NCBI GenBank assembly: GCA_025716815.1
Contig: JAIXMN010000025.1
Span: forward strand, 248,001 to 312,000
Length of the DNA stretch: 64,000 nt
Reading direction: 5' to 3'
DNA from: Dichotomocladium elegans
Lineage: Eukaryota > Mucoromycota > Mucoromycetes > Mucorales > Lichtheimiaceae
Below are positions 50,553 through 62,692 of this stretch, one piece after another. How positions within the stretch are numbered: position 1 is the first letter of the stretch; each line of letters starts with the position of its first letter. The notes under the pieces are model-generated. The model was not told the DNA's origin. It searched no databases and saw only the letters and a list, made by a program, of their open reading frames with translations. The position numbers and the translations under genes were made by a program.

Positions 50553-52340
50553 ATGGAAATAGCTGGCACCGAGGACCCGGTCTCATGGTTGAAGAAGCAG
50601 CCGCAGAATTATTCGACCCGACATTCAGTTACAACAAATTCAAAATCACCATCCAACAGGCGGATTTCGGCCATGATTCAGGATGAAGATATCCTGCCAA
50701 AGGACCGGCGTCCAGCATCGCCGGCTTGGAGCAATCCCGACATGGCGTCTCCTACAACCTCTAGCTCCCCTTCTCTCACACCTACCACGTCCACATCCAC
50801 CGCCCCATCCATACAAAAGATCTTCTCAGCACCATCCGCCTCTGCCCACGGCTTTCTTCCCCGGCTCGATCTTGACCTTGGCCCAGTTATGATGATGCGC
50901 CCTCGAGATAACGAGGACGAAGAAGACGACGACGACGATGACGACGACGAGCGTCTCTTCTCGGGACGGTCCAGTCCATCGAGCACCAATGAGGATTTGT
51001 ATAGACACATCCGGTCCCTGAAGGAGCAGCTTGAGGATGCGCGACGGCAGGCGAGCGCATACCAAGAGCAGCTCGCGCAGCAGGAGCGCACAACCCAGCA
51101 ACTGGTGACAAAATATATGGAGGAAAAGGAAAGAGAGACCGTGCGCGTACACCAGCTTGTGGATCTTGTAGAAAAGCAAGAGCAGCTTATTCAGGCCCTG
51201 TGCGAAGGTGAGCCAGCACCATCATCCGTCCACAGAGAGCTTTCCCAGCTGCGACAGGAACTCGAGGCACTTCACTTTGAGAAGCGCAGTCTCGAGACAC
51301 GTGTGGCAGCATTTCTGAACGACGAATTGGACGTGAGCAAAGTGTCCTTATTGTCCAACGACGACGACGAGCTGTACACGATTGCAGCCCTGGGATACAG
51401 GTCCTCGTGCTCCGAGCACACCCAGCTGGACGGGCTCGCGTCTCAAACCGACCTGCACCGGCGCAGCAGCAGCATCCTGCTCGACACGGACCAATACAGC
51501 CTCTTGGCATTCGGGTCGCCTCGCAGCAACAACACCGCCGAGCGCGTCACCAGCCTTGGCAGCACAATGCGACACACGAACCAGTCGGCTCTCAACCTCG
51601 TCGAGGAGGAAGAAGTCGAGGACGACACCGTCTCCGCCTACTCGTCCATTGCAGCCTCATCGCTGGCCATGTCATTCTCTTCTCCCCCATCCTCCATGAA
51701 CGGTGCCTACAATGACTCACGCTTCTCTTACCTAAAATCCAGCCCTCTGCGCAACTCGGCATCATCCATTTCTAGCCAGCAGGCATTGTCGCCATCGGCT
51801 GCTGCCAACGCTGCACGGAAGGCGGCATGGGCACGGATCATGATCCCTCCCGCAACTCCTCCACCAAACCATCCCCTCCCGCCCATTCCACCTAAACTAA
51901 GCAGAGATGGTGACAGCGACGAAGTGGGCAGCAACAGCAGCAGTAGTAGTAGTAGTAGCAGCAGCAGTAGGAGCAGGAACAGCGGCAAATCGAGTCACTT
52001 TGACGAAACCGAACTGCACCAAGACTACGATGCTGCCCCGCGCTTCCACCGATCATGCTCCCCTTCTCGGACTCAATCTTCCCCTCTCGCCATGACTCCC
52101 GCCGCCACTACTACCATGAATAATAATAAGCAGCCGCAACCCACCACAGGCACCAAACATCAATCCATCGACACCCTTCCCGGATCACCCAACTCTTCCT
52201 TAACATCAGCTCCTCCAGTTCTGACATACCAAGCCGCTGAAACCAACCACGCCACATCCGCACCTGCTTTCAATGGCGACATGACTGACGATAGGCATGG
52301 ATTCTGGAAGGGGATGAAGAAAAAGTGGAAGATGAAATGA
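50553..52340 (+). CDS. Ser-rich coiled-coil protein, 595 aa, unknown family
   Basis: A single exon of 595 codons, unusual in this intron-rich region. The start MEIAGTEDPVSWLKKQPQNY is preceded by a pyrimidine-rich leader. Residues about 120-140 carry an acidic run (EDEEDDDDDDDDE). Residues about 145-240 form a strong coiled coil (IRSLKEQLEDARRQASAYQE, then EKERETVRVHQLVDLVEKQE and HRELSQLRQELEALHFEKRS). The rest is Ser/Pro-rich with a poly-Ser tract and ends in a basic GFWKGMKKKWKMK tail that could bind membrane or nucleic acid. I do not recognise the family. An E2F-like palindrome lies upstream. Septum, spindle or polarity scaffolds often look like this, but that is only a guess. Confidence 0.8.
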   Translation: MEIAGTEDPVSWLKKQPQNYSTRHSVTTNSKSPSNRRISAMIQDEDILPKDRRPASPAWSNPDMASPTTSSSPSLTPTTSTSTAPSIQKIFSAPSASAHGFLPRLDLDLGPVMMMRPRDNEDEEDDDDDDDDERLFSGRSSPSSTNEDLYRHIRSLKEQLEDARRQASAYQEQLAQQERTTQQLVTKYMEEKERETVRVHQLVDLVEKQEQLIQALCEGEPAPSSVHRELSQLRQELEALHFEKRSLETRVAAFLNDELDVSKVSLLSNDDDELYTIAALGYRSSCSEHTQLDGLASQTDLHRRSSSILLDTDQYSLLAFGSPRSNNTAERVTSLGSTMRHTNQSALNLVEEEEVEDDTVSAYSSIAASSLAMSFSSPPSSMNGAYNDSRFSYLKSSPLRNSASSISSQQALSPSAAANAARKAAWARIMIPPATPPPNHPLPPIPPKLSRDGDSDEVGSNSSSSSSSSSSSRSRNSGKSSHFDETELHQDYDAAPRFHRSCSPSRTQSSPLAMTPAATTTMNNNKQPQPTTGTKHQSIDTLPGSPNSSLTSAPPVLTYQAAETNHATSAPAFNGDMTDDRHGFWKGMKKKWKMK

Positions 52341-52476
52341 TAGACTGTCGTCTTTTTTTTTATTTCTATTATTATTATTGCTAATTCTATGTATATCGTA
52401 TTTTTTTTTTTTTTTTTGCTTTTCTCGATCTAAATACATGCATGCATATACTCTTACTTTACACATAATATGGACC

Positions 52477-54161
52477 TCAATGCGTAGGCAGTATGTTCGC
52501 CAAGGGTTTCATCTCATCTATCCGTCGTTGCCGTTCGCATGCACAGACACCGTCGTCACCCCGGATGCCTTTCTGGCAGTCTGAGCAACAGTATGCATCG
52601 TGACCGATAGGAACACAGGACGGGCAATAGAGGATCAGCAGGTGACAATGAAGTGATGTGCATTTTCGATAATCGTCCCAAGCGATGCTGCAGCCCTGAC
52701 ACCTAGCCACAACGCCGGACTCATCTGGACTCTGCTGCTGCTTTTGCGGCAATGAGAGTCCCTGACGAGCGTCAAACACATAGTTCTTGCCACGCCACAA
52801 AGATACTTTTTCCTCATCGCCTTTGTTGGTTTTGCACCATTCAATATAGTTGTGGATTCCACCGTCGAGCATGAAGATCTTGGTGTCTGGGTCGAGAGCA
52901 TGCCTCAAATAGGCTGTTGCCTTTTCGCATCGTATCCCTCTTTAATGCATATAATAATTTGCCTTGAGCATACATATTACATCCATACATCTTCCCTTTC
53001 TCCGCTCTTACCCTGTGCAATATGTAAATATGGTCTTCTTACTCTGGAGAATCTCCTTATTCCTATCGACATAGTCTGGGAACCTGCTGAATTTGCGGAT
53101 AGGTGGTGTGATGGCGCCTTCAAAAGCGCCTATCCGGCTCTCATAATAGTTGCGCGTGTCAAGGACGAGGCTGCTGTTATCATTTGCATGCTCTAGTAGC
53201 TTTTCATGGAACGCATGAGGTGGCAGCTTCCCGATCCCATGCATGGGATCCTGGAGCTGATCAAGACCAATGACCCAGGGCCGCCCAAGTGGGCAGATTT
53301 CCTTGACAACCTTGACAGAGAGGTCCGAGAAGACGTGCCGGCATCCCTGGCTTGGCTTGAAGAACAGGTATCTGTTTGTGCTTAGATCTTTTGCGGGCGC
53401 TGATGATTTGGAAAGTCGTTCCCGACTGTCGGCAAATAATGGCGTATCTGTGATCCAATCCAGATATGCCTCAACGGCGTCAAGCGAGCCTGCCAGGGTT
53501 GCATTGATGCCCTCGGTACCGATCCGGACCTTGCCAGTGAGTTCCAGGCGCTCGCACAACGTCACATGTTCTTTGGCATAGTCGGCAGGTTTATCAACCT
53601 CGACGTACTTGTAGAACAAAATGACCTGGGACCGGCCTGGGTCGCAGGTACACTCGAGCTTGATAGGATCCGAACCACCCTGGAAGAGTAAGGACAGAAA
53701 GAGAGAGAGCAATGGTGGATGAGGGAGACGTACACACACGCACATACACATACCCCGCAGGGCTCTACTACCTTGGGGGCGCGGCGTTTTTGGAATTCGG
53801 CAGGAATAACTTCTTCATTATCGGCCACGGACAATTCCCGAAGAGGTCGATGTTCTCGTAGCCGATCTTGCCAGCGTTGAATGACGTCCTGGTGAGACCC
53901 GCCCACATGGCGGCCAATAGTCTCGATGGACTTGAATTCTGTCCCGCAACAGTGCCAAATGCCTTCTTCCCTTTTTGTTTCTCGGACGGCTTGCTTTAAG
54001 GCCAAATTTCGTAGCCGCCTGTTTGAATTGTTCTCTGACATGAAGACTGGGTTGACAACTTGTCGTCTCAAAATAGGCGCCTCAAAATCTTTCGGCGAAC
54101 TGAATTTTTTGCAGCCTTTTGATTCGAGAAGGGCCAGGGACTCCAGCTGAATAGGTCCCAT
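52477..54161 (-). CDS. TSTD2: Rhodanese-domain protein, TSTD2/TrhO-like, 512 aa
   Basis: Three exons (53754-54161, 53012-53679, 52477-52939) give 512 aa. An N-terminal extension includes a C2H2-like element (WHCCGTEFKSIETIGRHVGG). The TrhO/YceA-type UPF0176 domain follows (KVRIGTEGINATLAGSLDAV), then the rhodanese domain. Its active loop is formed over the intron: TYCTGGIRCEKATAYL with the nucleophile Cys357. A Cys-rich C-terminus (CQGCSIAW, CPSCVPIGHDAYCCSDC) looks like a zinc ribbon. In bacteria TrhO hydroxylates tRNA uridine 34 at C5 using O2; animal TSTD2 has the same core. A role in tRNA wobble modification is inferred from family. Confidence 0.88.
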
Positions 54162-54479
54162 TGTTGAGTGTCTCTTGCTATCCTCCTAGGTTGATATTGT
54201 AATAAGCTTAACCATTCAGAATGCAAACACTCCCGTTCCAGTGCGGGCTACAGCCTAAGACAAGTTATGCATAACACATTTTCAGGGCTCAGACAACATC
54301 TCCGGTGTGTTTTCTCATACATTATTTCCATTTTGGACCATACGCGTCTTTTGTTGAATTCCACATTTCAGTCCTAACTGTACCTTCTGTGCTTGCTAGT
54401 GCTATAAAGCAGTTACGGCGGGAAGTCCACAACACATCATTTTCTCTTTTTTGGCCTTTTGTGTGGAAGTACGAAAGAT
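54162..54479. other. Divergent promoter, rhodanese and PMT2 genes
   Basis: About 320 bp between divergent starts, likely a shared promoter. No other feature is seen. Confidence 0.5.
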
Positions 54480-57204
54480 ATGGACAACCTAAAGAGAAGA
54501 CACATAACGCAGCAACATCATGGAGGAATCGAAGCAGGCTATGACCCCATCGATCTCAATGACGAAGAGGATTTCTGTCTCGCAAAAGAAAAAATACACC
54601 ATTATCATCATCGACCGCCCTCTCCGCGTCTTGGCATATATGACCAGGTTTGTTTGTAGACCAAAGGAGAGACCCACATCCTCATTGACTCTATACTGCG
54701 ATCATGCCAGCGGATCATCCAATGGGCGGCGCAAAAGCGCGTAGCAATTCCTTTTATCCTGACGCTTCTCGCATTCTGGACCCGTTTCCGCGATCTCAGC
54801 CGTTCCCAGTCAGTCGTATGGGATGAGGCTCATTTTGGCAAGGTACTCGACGGCACGCGCATGTGCATGGGCTTGAGTGCTATATCGAACGACGCAGAGA
54901 AGTAGTAATAACCATCATTGCTAACGCATGCTCCTCGATACCCCTAGTTTGGATCCTATTATCTTAAACATGAGTTCTACTTTGATGTCCATCCACCCCT
55001 TGGAAAGATGCTCAATGGGCTGGCTGGTTGGTTATCCGGATACGACGGATCGTTCGAATTCAAGTCAGGCTCGACTTATCCCGAAGACATGAACTTCTGG
55101 GGCATGCGCCTGTTCAACGCTGTCTGGGGGGCGTTGATGATTCCGGTCGCATATGCCACCGCGCGTCAGTTTGACATGTCCATGTGGGCAAGTACACTTG
55201 CTGCCACTATGGTATTATGTGGTAAATATTATTTATTGGTTTACGCAGAAGGCTTCAAGATAAACAATTTTTTTCTGTGGATAGACACAGCGTATCTTTG
55301 CATCAGTCGTTTTATACTTCTTGATTCCATGCTGTTATTTTTCACATGTACTACACTCTATTGTCTCAGTGGGCTCCGGAGGGTGCGCGATCAGTAAGTT
55401 CGAGTGATTCACTCGGTTTATCAAAGTCTGACATGAGAACTATTGGCCACATTGTAGACCCTTCTCCAAACGTTGGTGGACCTGGATGATTGCTATGGGT
55501 GTATCGCTGGGTTGTGTGCTAAGGTAATGAGTTGTACTTTTGTTGCAAAGGAGAAGGATTGCCACTCTTGATACTTACATGGAGCATCTCAAAGCGTAAA
55601 ATGGGTTGGATTGTTTGCGATTGCCTTGGTCGGTGTCTATACGCTTCAAGAGCTCTGGGACCTCTTTGGTGATGTCCAGCTTCCTGTGCGCGTATATATT
55701 GCACACTGGCTAGCGCGTAGCGTGACTCTTATTGCTATCCCACTCTCGATTTATGCAGCCAGTTTTGCTGCCCACTTTGCCATTCTTTATAAAAGCGGAC
55801 CTGGAGACCCGCAAATGAGCTCTCTTTTCCAAGCTCAACTTGAGGGTAACAAGTTCAGCGAGAATCCTCTCGAGATCGCCTATGGGTCCCAAGTCACCAT
55901 CAAAAACCAGGGATTTGGCTCTGGTCTATTGCATTCACATATCCAGACGTACCCTGAGGGATCACGACAGCAGCAAATCACAATCTATCACCACGCAGAT
56001 ACCAATAATGATTGGCTTATCCATGGGTTGGATATTGATGAACAAGCCGAGCCGAGATTCGTGCAGGATGGCGACACGGTCCGCCTGTTCCACAAATTGA
56101 CGAAGAAGTACTTGTATAGCCAACAGATCCCCGGCCCTATCACTACGAACCATCTCGAAGTAAGCGCGCGGAGAAGCGACAACGACACACTTTCGGGCAG
56201 TCACTGGACCATTGAACTCGTCGATGATGATGCTAGTAATGGAGACCCAAAGCGCATCCGAGCACTCTCGAGTCGATTTCGTCTCCGACACAATGAACTT
56301 GGATGTCTGCTACGGTCTGAAGCTGTGCAATTGCCCCAATGGGGCTTCAAGCAGGGAGAGATCACGTGCGATCCTGAGTCAAAGAGCACGGATCCACGAA
56401 ATTGGTGGAATGTGGAGGAGCATCGCAATGAAAAGTGTAGGTTGAAGGGAACAGAGGGATCGAGGTCGTTGAACTGATCATCTCGATGCCCAGTACCCCC
56501 TGCTGGTAAGAATGCCTATCGCACCAAGTTCTGGCGCGATTTTGTCCATCTTAATGTTGTCATGTGGCGGTCCAACAATGGCCTAATCCCAGACCCAGAC
56601 AAGGATGATAAGCTAACATCAGCTCCAACACAATGGCCGCTGGTCTCGGTCGGTCTTCGCATGTGCGGATGGAGTGAGAAGCACATCAAGTTCTTCTTGC
56701 TTGGCAATCCATTGGTTTGGTGGCCGAGCTTTGCGTCGATATTGGCTTTCGGCCTTATGATGGCAGTTTACAACATACGCATGCGCAGACATGGATATCA
56801 GCTTCCGCCGGGTAAGCACTCGGAAGAAATAGAGAGGGATGAAGACATTCACACAGACAGCTCCCATAGACCAGATGAATTATTTTGTGTCTGTTGGCGG
56901 GACACTCACCTTGGGGTGGTTTTTTCACTACTTGCCGTTTTTCATGATGGGCCGAGTGACCTACTTGCACCACTATTTCCCCGCATTATATTTTAGCATC
57001 CTCATGGTCCCTTTCTTGCTCGACCACTTTACAGCACACCACTCGAGCAAACAGCGTGCCATTGTATTTGGAGTTGCTCTGACAGCGGTGGGTGCTGCTT
57101 TTGTCTTCTTTTCGCCCATTGCATTCGGCATGACAGGTCCGGTAGAGAACTACGCGAGCCGCATGTGGTTTAGATCTTGGAAACTCGTTGACAGTCGAGA
57201 GTAA
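54480..57204 (+). CDS. PMT2: Protein O-mannosyltransferase, PMT2 family, 747 aa
   Basis: Eight exons (54480-54647, 54711-54842, 54948-55221, 55285-55393, 55458-55523, 55595-56436, 56494-56811, 56870-57204) close to 747 aa. PMTs move mannose from dolichyl-phosphate-mannose to Ser/Thr of secretory proteins in the ER lumen. The catalytic DE pair is in [20 protein letters not shown], followed by [19 protein letters not shown] (PMT2-type). Multiple membrane helices flank a lumenal loop with MIR-repeat sequence ([20 protein letters not shown], then the [13 protein letters not shown] and [14 protein letters not shown] blocks). The C-terminal helices include [14 protein letters not shown] and [20 protein letters not shown] segments. 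The N-terminus is cytosolic and His-rich. Confidence 0.95.
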
Positions 57205-57544
57205 TTTCCCTCCTCTCCGGTGTAGTCATTATTTTGACGCATGATTTCTGCCACGCATTTTTTTCTTCTTCCGCCCCTTTCCATATCTCTTGTACCCTCC
57301 TCCTCTCCTCAGCCAATACAAACTATCGTAATCTCCAACTCATGTAAGCGACGAATTCAAGTTTGCAAATGAGAACATATCGCTTAGTATTTCCTTACCC
57401 TCGTTCTTTTCAGGGCATCTAAAAAGTCATCAAACAAAAAGGGAGTGAATTCCATAGTGCTCAAGACAAAGGTATGTCTTTGTGTGCGTGTAAATGCGCC
57501 ATTGATCTGCTTTTACTTTCAAAAGATTGACACTCTTAGCATGG
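57205..57544. other. Intergenic, PMT2 to IES6
   Basis: CT-rich sequence and a possible leader intron (GTATGT near 57472 to an AG near 57526) ahead of the IES6 start. No gene is seen. Confidence 0.45.
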
Positions 57545-58000
57545 ATGCAGCCATCACGGGAAGACTCTCCCGGTCCACTCAATCTCACGACGATTAAAAA
57601 GCCCTTCAAGAATCCACGGTACCATGCGCCTAAAAAAGCAAAGAATCTCAAACAGGTGCTTGCAGCAGAGAAGACTCAAGATCTCGCCCTCAACATCCCT
57701 ACATGTAAAGATCACCAACCCCCCCCAAAAAAAAACCCGCGATCAGCGTTTAGGCGATTGTGCGTAAAAACTCACTTATGCCGGAAAAAATGATGATTAG
57801 ACCAAAATATCGAATGTCCTCCGTCGATCCAACCACACCAAAAGTATTGCGATATTACCGGCCTCTTGGCACGGTACACGGACCCAAAGACCGGATTACG
57901 GTATCATAATGCAGAAATATACCAGTTCATCCGAACCCTCAGTGTGCCAAATGTACAGGCATACCTTGCAAGTCGCAATGCAGCGGTTGTCCTCAAATAG
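57545..58000 (+). CDS. IES6: INO80 chromatin-remodelling subunit IES6 (INO80C), 119 aa
   Basis: Two exons (57545-57704 and 57801-58000) give 119 aa. The N-terminal block KKPFKNPRYHAPKKAKNLKQ and the YL1-C domain YCDITGLLARYTDPKTGLRY, then YQFIRTLSVPNVQAYLASRN, match IES6/INO80C. IES6 pairs with ARP5 as a module of the INO80 remodeller and couples ATP hydrolysis to nucleosome sliding. The start at MQPSRED is the first in-frame ATG. A leader intron may lie upstream, and an earlier start in another exon is possible but not needed. The protein is shorter than yeast Ies6 (166 aa) but keeps the conserved part. Confidence 0.9.
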
Positions 58001-58722
58001 TCCTTGTGTGCATTGTATATTGGAATAAAATATGACAGCTGTATTTAGAATGTTGATTGTGTGTGTGTGGCCGGAAGAAGGGAAATGTTCATCCCTTGGG
58101 AAAGCTAAAAAAGGTCAATAATCAAAAAAAAACCATTTGCCTTATTTGCAATCTATTCTTTTTTTTTGGGCGGGAGGGAAGATGGTATGATGCTGGATGG
58201 GATATAGTAGCATCTATCAACGGACTATGACCGGCTGTGCTTGGGGGGGGTAGTCCAACTTTCAACGCTTTATGTAATACTGCAAGGGCTTGGCTCTTTC
58301 CATGAGCAAAGATAATGCAGCGTGGCTGGATGTTCAAACCTGCTTTCATTGAACTTGCTTTTTTTAGGTTCGTTACACACGTTTGCATCGGACCCTATCA
58401 CCAACATCACCGTATCCCATTAACCGGTGTACATCTGGATCACAAAGTACGATTATCTCATACTGAATCCAACCATTCTTTTTGGTTGGATCGCCGGCAG
58501 GGGAGATGGTAGTAGAGTGCTGCTGCTGATCAGATTGTTTATGAATTGATTCTTTAAAATGTCCCAAGGCGTCCGTGCGGTCAGTGTTAAATAATAATAA
58601 AAAAAAACGAGAATGAGACTGGAGTGCCCAAGCTGGTTATTTAGGCGACAAAGATTTTAATACGGTTCTGGCCCTTTTGTACTTCTCTCTTTCCTTTTCT
58701 GCTTCCAGGCTACAATACCCTC
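58001..58722. other. Intergenic, IES6 to LEA2-like gene
   Basis: GTGTGTGT near 58058-58068, a G run near 58243-58249 and A runs. The short frames at 58122-58567 are not supported. Confidence 0.45.
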
Positions 58723-59877
58723 ATGAGCCAGCCGCCCGGACGACGTGATTACTTGCCATCCGAAAATGATGGCTATGGCGGATTTACCCATAGCGATCCC
58801 TATGGGACCCCTGTGAGGAGAGGTACTGCGCACGATTAGAAAAGGGAAAATAGGAGAATCAGGGAAAAAAAAAAAAGATGCTCATCCCCTTTGCTAGACA
58901 TGGCTCAGCCCAATAACTACATGCATATGCGAGCAGGATCGCAGAGCAGTTCTGCTAAAGTGAGCACGGCCGCATACGAACCTTATGATCCATATGGTGT
59001 ACCTGCGCGCGAGCCTGCGGCGCCAACAGGACGCCACGAAGAGAACCTGCGCCAGCAACAACAACAACAGCCATTTTTCCCCTACGAAAACCAGCGGACA
59101 GATCCTTTTGCGACCGCGGGATCCACAGGATCCGAGCCGGGATATATCGCAGACGACAAAGAAGGAGCTGACTCGCTGCTTCGAGGTAGCAGTAACAATA
59201 ACAACATGGTTCCTATGGACATGATGCATGACGACTTCAACAACGTCAAATCGGGCTATTATTACAACCCTAATCACAATGACCAGCTCTCAGCTTCGGA
59301 AATGCTCACAAGGAAGAAGCGACGGTTTTCAGGACTTCGATCGCGCGGGCTGGTGTTTGTGGCATTTGTGCTTGTCATTCTTGTGGGCCTGGCATGTTTT
59401 TTTGTGTGGCCCCGCTGGCCAAACAGTATCATCTTCCAGAACCTTGGAATCATCACACCATATAACGCGACAGATCTCAACTCGAAAATCTACGAGGCCG
59501 TCTGGCAACTGAATCTGACGGTGGACAATTCAGAAAACTGGATACCTACGCGCATGAAGGGATTCACGGTCAGGGTCAATGACAGGAGTACAAACGTCAA
59601 GATAGGCGAGGGCAGGACAGGATCCTTCATCTTACCGGGGAAGTCCCGCGATATCCTAATCTCGTTGCCGCTCACAATCCAGTACAGTACAACCAAGAGT
59701 GAGGACACTACATTGAGTAACCTCTTTTACTGTGCTGGGGTTGCTTCCAATGCCGATAGCAGTAGCACCACTACACATGGATTGAATCTAGTCTTTTATA
59801 TCCACGAAGAAATCGCTGGTATTGTATGGTCAGAGACGGCCACAGTGCATCCTTCTATTGTCAGATGCCCTACCTAG
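58723..59877 (+). CDS. Single-pass membrane protein with LEA2-like lumenal domain, 359 aa
   Basis: Two exons (58723-58822 and 58898-59877) give 359 aa. The N-terminal ~165 residues are disordered and rich in Gln, Asn, Pro and Tyr, with a poly-Gln run. A basic stop-transfer segment ([14 protein letters not shown]) precedes one membrane helix (LVFVAFVLVILVGLACFFVW). The last ~155 residues are beta-rich (AVWQLNLTVDNSENWIPTRM, FTVRVNDRSTNVKIGEG, SRDILISLPLTIQYS). This resembles the LEA2/NDR1-type fold found on outward-facing domains of fungal vacuolar or plasma-membrane proteins. Several N-glycosylation sequons (NAT, NLT) support a lumenal or outer location. The exact family is uncertain. Confidence 0.8.
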
Positions 59878-61059
59878 AATATACCAGTTTATTGTATTTA
59901 GTATCATCTTCCCACCCACCGTACCCCTCTCGTTCTAACACACTTGTGCGTTGACTTGTCTCCTCAGTTGGCCTAAACTATCTTCCCGTACTTTATTCAT
60001 TTATGTAAATATTTCGGTTGGCCCATCTGCAGCTTGCTCCCCGCCCTTTCAACTTTTTTTTTTAATTCGATCCCGAGTTTGGCTCGGTGGAATTCAAATG
60101 AATCGCACAACCCTATCCTCGTTTAGCTTTTACGCAGGCCATCTGCTCTCTTCCTTCCGCCTTTGTGGAAGCATCCCCCCATGCAACGATTCAAATGTAT
60201 GCTTGAAAACGCCGGGCTTTTTTTTTTTTCAAGCGAGCGGAGGATAGTTGGTACATCAACTTGAAGGGTTTTCTGTCAAGACTGCCAAAGATAAAGCGGA
60301 GTAAATGCGCACGAAGCCCCGCAACATGGGACGATCTACATGAGTTTCCAACCTCAGTGATTGCCTTCTTTTATAGCGTGTGCATCGAGCGAACATGATC
60401 TCGGGCCGTGTTATTATCCCTGGTTGAGGCGCGCTTGTATTTTTCCAGTTTATTTAAGTTCGCGTGGGTGTTTTTTTTAATGTATTGTATTTTATTTTTG
60501 TGGGGAAAACCTTACGTACAGTATGCCACAGCCCTCCCTCGCGTTTTAAAACATTAGCAGTAGCTTCCCCGTCCATCTATCTTGTTATCGGCGTGGGAAA
60601 CGGATGGAATTTCTAGGACGTTTAATCGCCGTTTTCTCACAAGATGCGCCAATCAACTTGCTATGTACGACAATATATCAAGACAAGTGTGGGTTAGTGC
60701 GTGAATGTGTATGTGTGTGGGGGGACGGTGCGAAAAAATAAAACTCTAAGGCTCTGATCGCAAGGGGAAAACGTGAGCAATAATACTTTTATCTTGAAAA
60801 ACATTAACCAGGTACATCTGGATCGTTTAAGAAGAGCATTTAACCAGATTGCCATAAACAGATTATTTTTTAAGGAAAGAGGCGACACAACATGACCTTC
60901 CTTATACAGAGAGTAAAGGAGATTCTCTTTTGGTCTTGCTGAGATAGAGCCCGTCTTTTTTTTTTTTTTACATCTCTCTCTTCCTCTCTCATTTTTTCTC
61001 TACTAGTACCTACCTCATTTCCTCGTCTCCCATAACTTCATATTTCTATCTACTGTCCC
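59878..61059. other. Upstream region of the bZIP gene
   Basis: About 1.2 kb with T runs (near 60052-60062, 60220-60230 and 60957-60970) and a CTCTCTC-rich leader before the bZIP ATG. No other gene is supported. A long regulatory region suits a transcription factor gene. Confidence 0.5.
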
Positions 61060-62692
61060 ATGATCCATAGCGATAGCACCATGCTATCTGGCTCCTACGC
61101 ACATCTGTCACCAGGCAGCCAGGCACCTAACACCCCCCTCGGTTCTGCATCTACCGAGTTCACCAGTCCAACGGATATGGGAACCCGGCCAGATATGGCC
61201 AAGCGCAAACGCAATAATTCCTTTGAATCCCATGCCAGTGTTTCAGTATCCAAACCACCTTCAGGTATACAATTCGTTTATTATTAAACTGGACAACATC
61301 TCCGTGGATTGTCTCTGACCAATTTCCTTCTTCGTCTCAAGTCGACAATGCTACCAACACTCAGAACCTTTTGGCTGAGTATCTGCAGAATGGTATATAG
61401 CTTAAAATCTCATATAGACCAGTTTGACATGGCGATATTCTAAGAAAATCATCCATTCATCGAATAGCCGAACAGCAACAAGTACCTGAGAACCGGCGTC
61501 CGGGTCGAAAGCCCTTGCATTACCGAGATCAGCTTGACGTAACTATAAAAAAAACATTTTTCCGTCCCGCTCTTGTTGGACACAGCCCTACCCCTTTTTC
61601 CTCTTTCACCCCGCTCACACCTTTTTTTTTATTTGGTGTTTCGAATGGTAGGACGATGAGGAAGATCCCAAAGTGAAACGCAAGGTCCAAAATCGAGCAG
61701 CGCAGCGCGCGTTTCGTGAGCGGAAAGAACGTTATGTTCGTGAATTGGAAACCAAGATTCGACAAATCGAGATGAACTACATGCAGGTGACCTCTCAGCT
61801 CGCTCAAGAAAACCAGTATCTCCGCCTTGCGGTTCATCGGCTCAAGACCGAACTCAGCACCATCAAGGGCATTCCCTACGAAAGCATGCAAGACATTGTT
61901 CCTGCATTGGATCAATTGCAGCAGCAGCAGCAGCAGCAGCACCAACAACAACAGCTACCCCAGATACTTCCGATATCACCTATGCAACCGCATCAGCCAT
62001 CTGCGGATCTTGCTCCATTTTTGACCATTAGTTCCCAAAGTATGGGACCATCTGGCCCTGCACCCGTTACGCCAGTTCAGCCGCGAATGCGAGCACTTGC
62101 ACCTGCGTCACGGGCGTCGGTTGAGAAAAAGCGACCCGTGCCGATCCTACCCCACCAGCACCAGCACGAACAACAGCAACAGCAACAGCGATCGTCATCT
62201 GAAACAGCCCATCTGTACGTCGCAGCGTCTTCTTCTTCTTCCTCTTCATCTTCGGCGTCTTCCTCTTCAAGCTCTGTCGCTGCAATGTATGTACGGTTCA
62301 GCCCCCAAGAACGGCCCCAGGATGTCTTCGTTGCTTCGGACACGTTGCGAACCGACCCTTATCTGACGGCACAACCGTTATTTGAGCATTATCATGGAGG
62401 GAACAGCAGTCGCCCATCGGGGACCAAGCAAGCCGATCAGGTCGAAAAGGCGACAACAGTCGTGGATGATGAGGAGTCCGCAACGACGCGCATGCAGACC
62501 GTCTGGCGAAGACTCAATTTGTACGGCCGCTTCGCTGAATTTGACTTTGACCAGCTATGCAAAGTGGCGCAGATTGCAGATGGAAACCCGGCCTTCCAGC
62601 GGATGGCGGCGGACGGTACCAGAGCTGATCCATCGATTGAAGACTGGGAACTTGATAAGCTGATGCATCAGATGGACCCAGATCATTTGTAA
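61060..62692 (+). CDS. Yap1/Pap1-type bZIP transcription factor, 455 aa
   Basis: Four exons (61060-61264, 61342-61392, 61468-61538, 61652-62692) close to 455 aa. The basic region QNRAAQRAFRERKERYVREL has the Q and F residues that define the fungal Yap/Pap1 class, which binds TTAC/GTAA half-sites. A leucine-zipper stretch follows (KIRQIEMNYMQVTSQLAQEN, then LRLAVHRLKTEL). Before it are RRPGRKP and a nuclear-type KRKRNN. The rest is Gln- and Ser-rich. The C-terminal ~60 residues are acidic (SIEDWELDKLMHQMDPDHL). The Cys-rich redox domains of Yap1 are not visible: the long C-terminus has only one Cys, so it is unlikely to sense peroxide as Yap1 does. It may resemble Yap-like regulators of nutrient or developmental genes. 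Confidence 0.9.
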
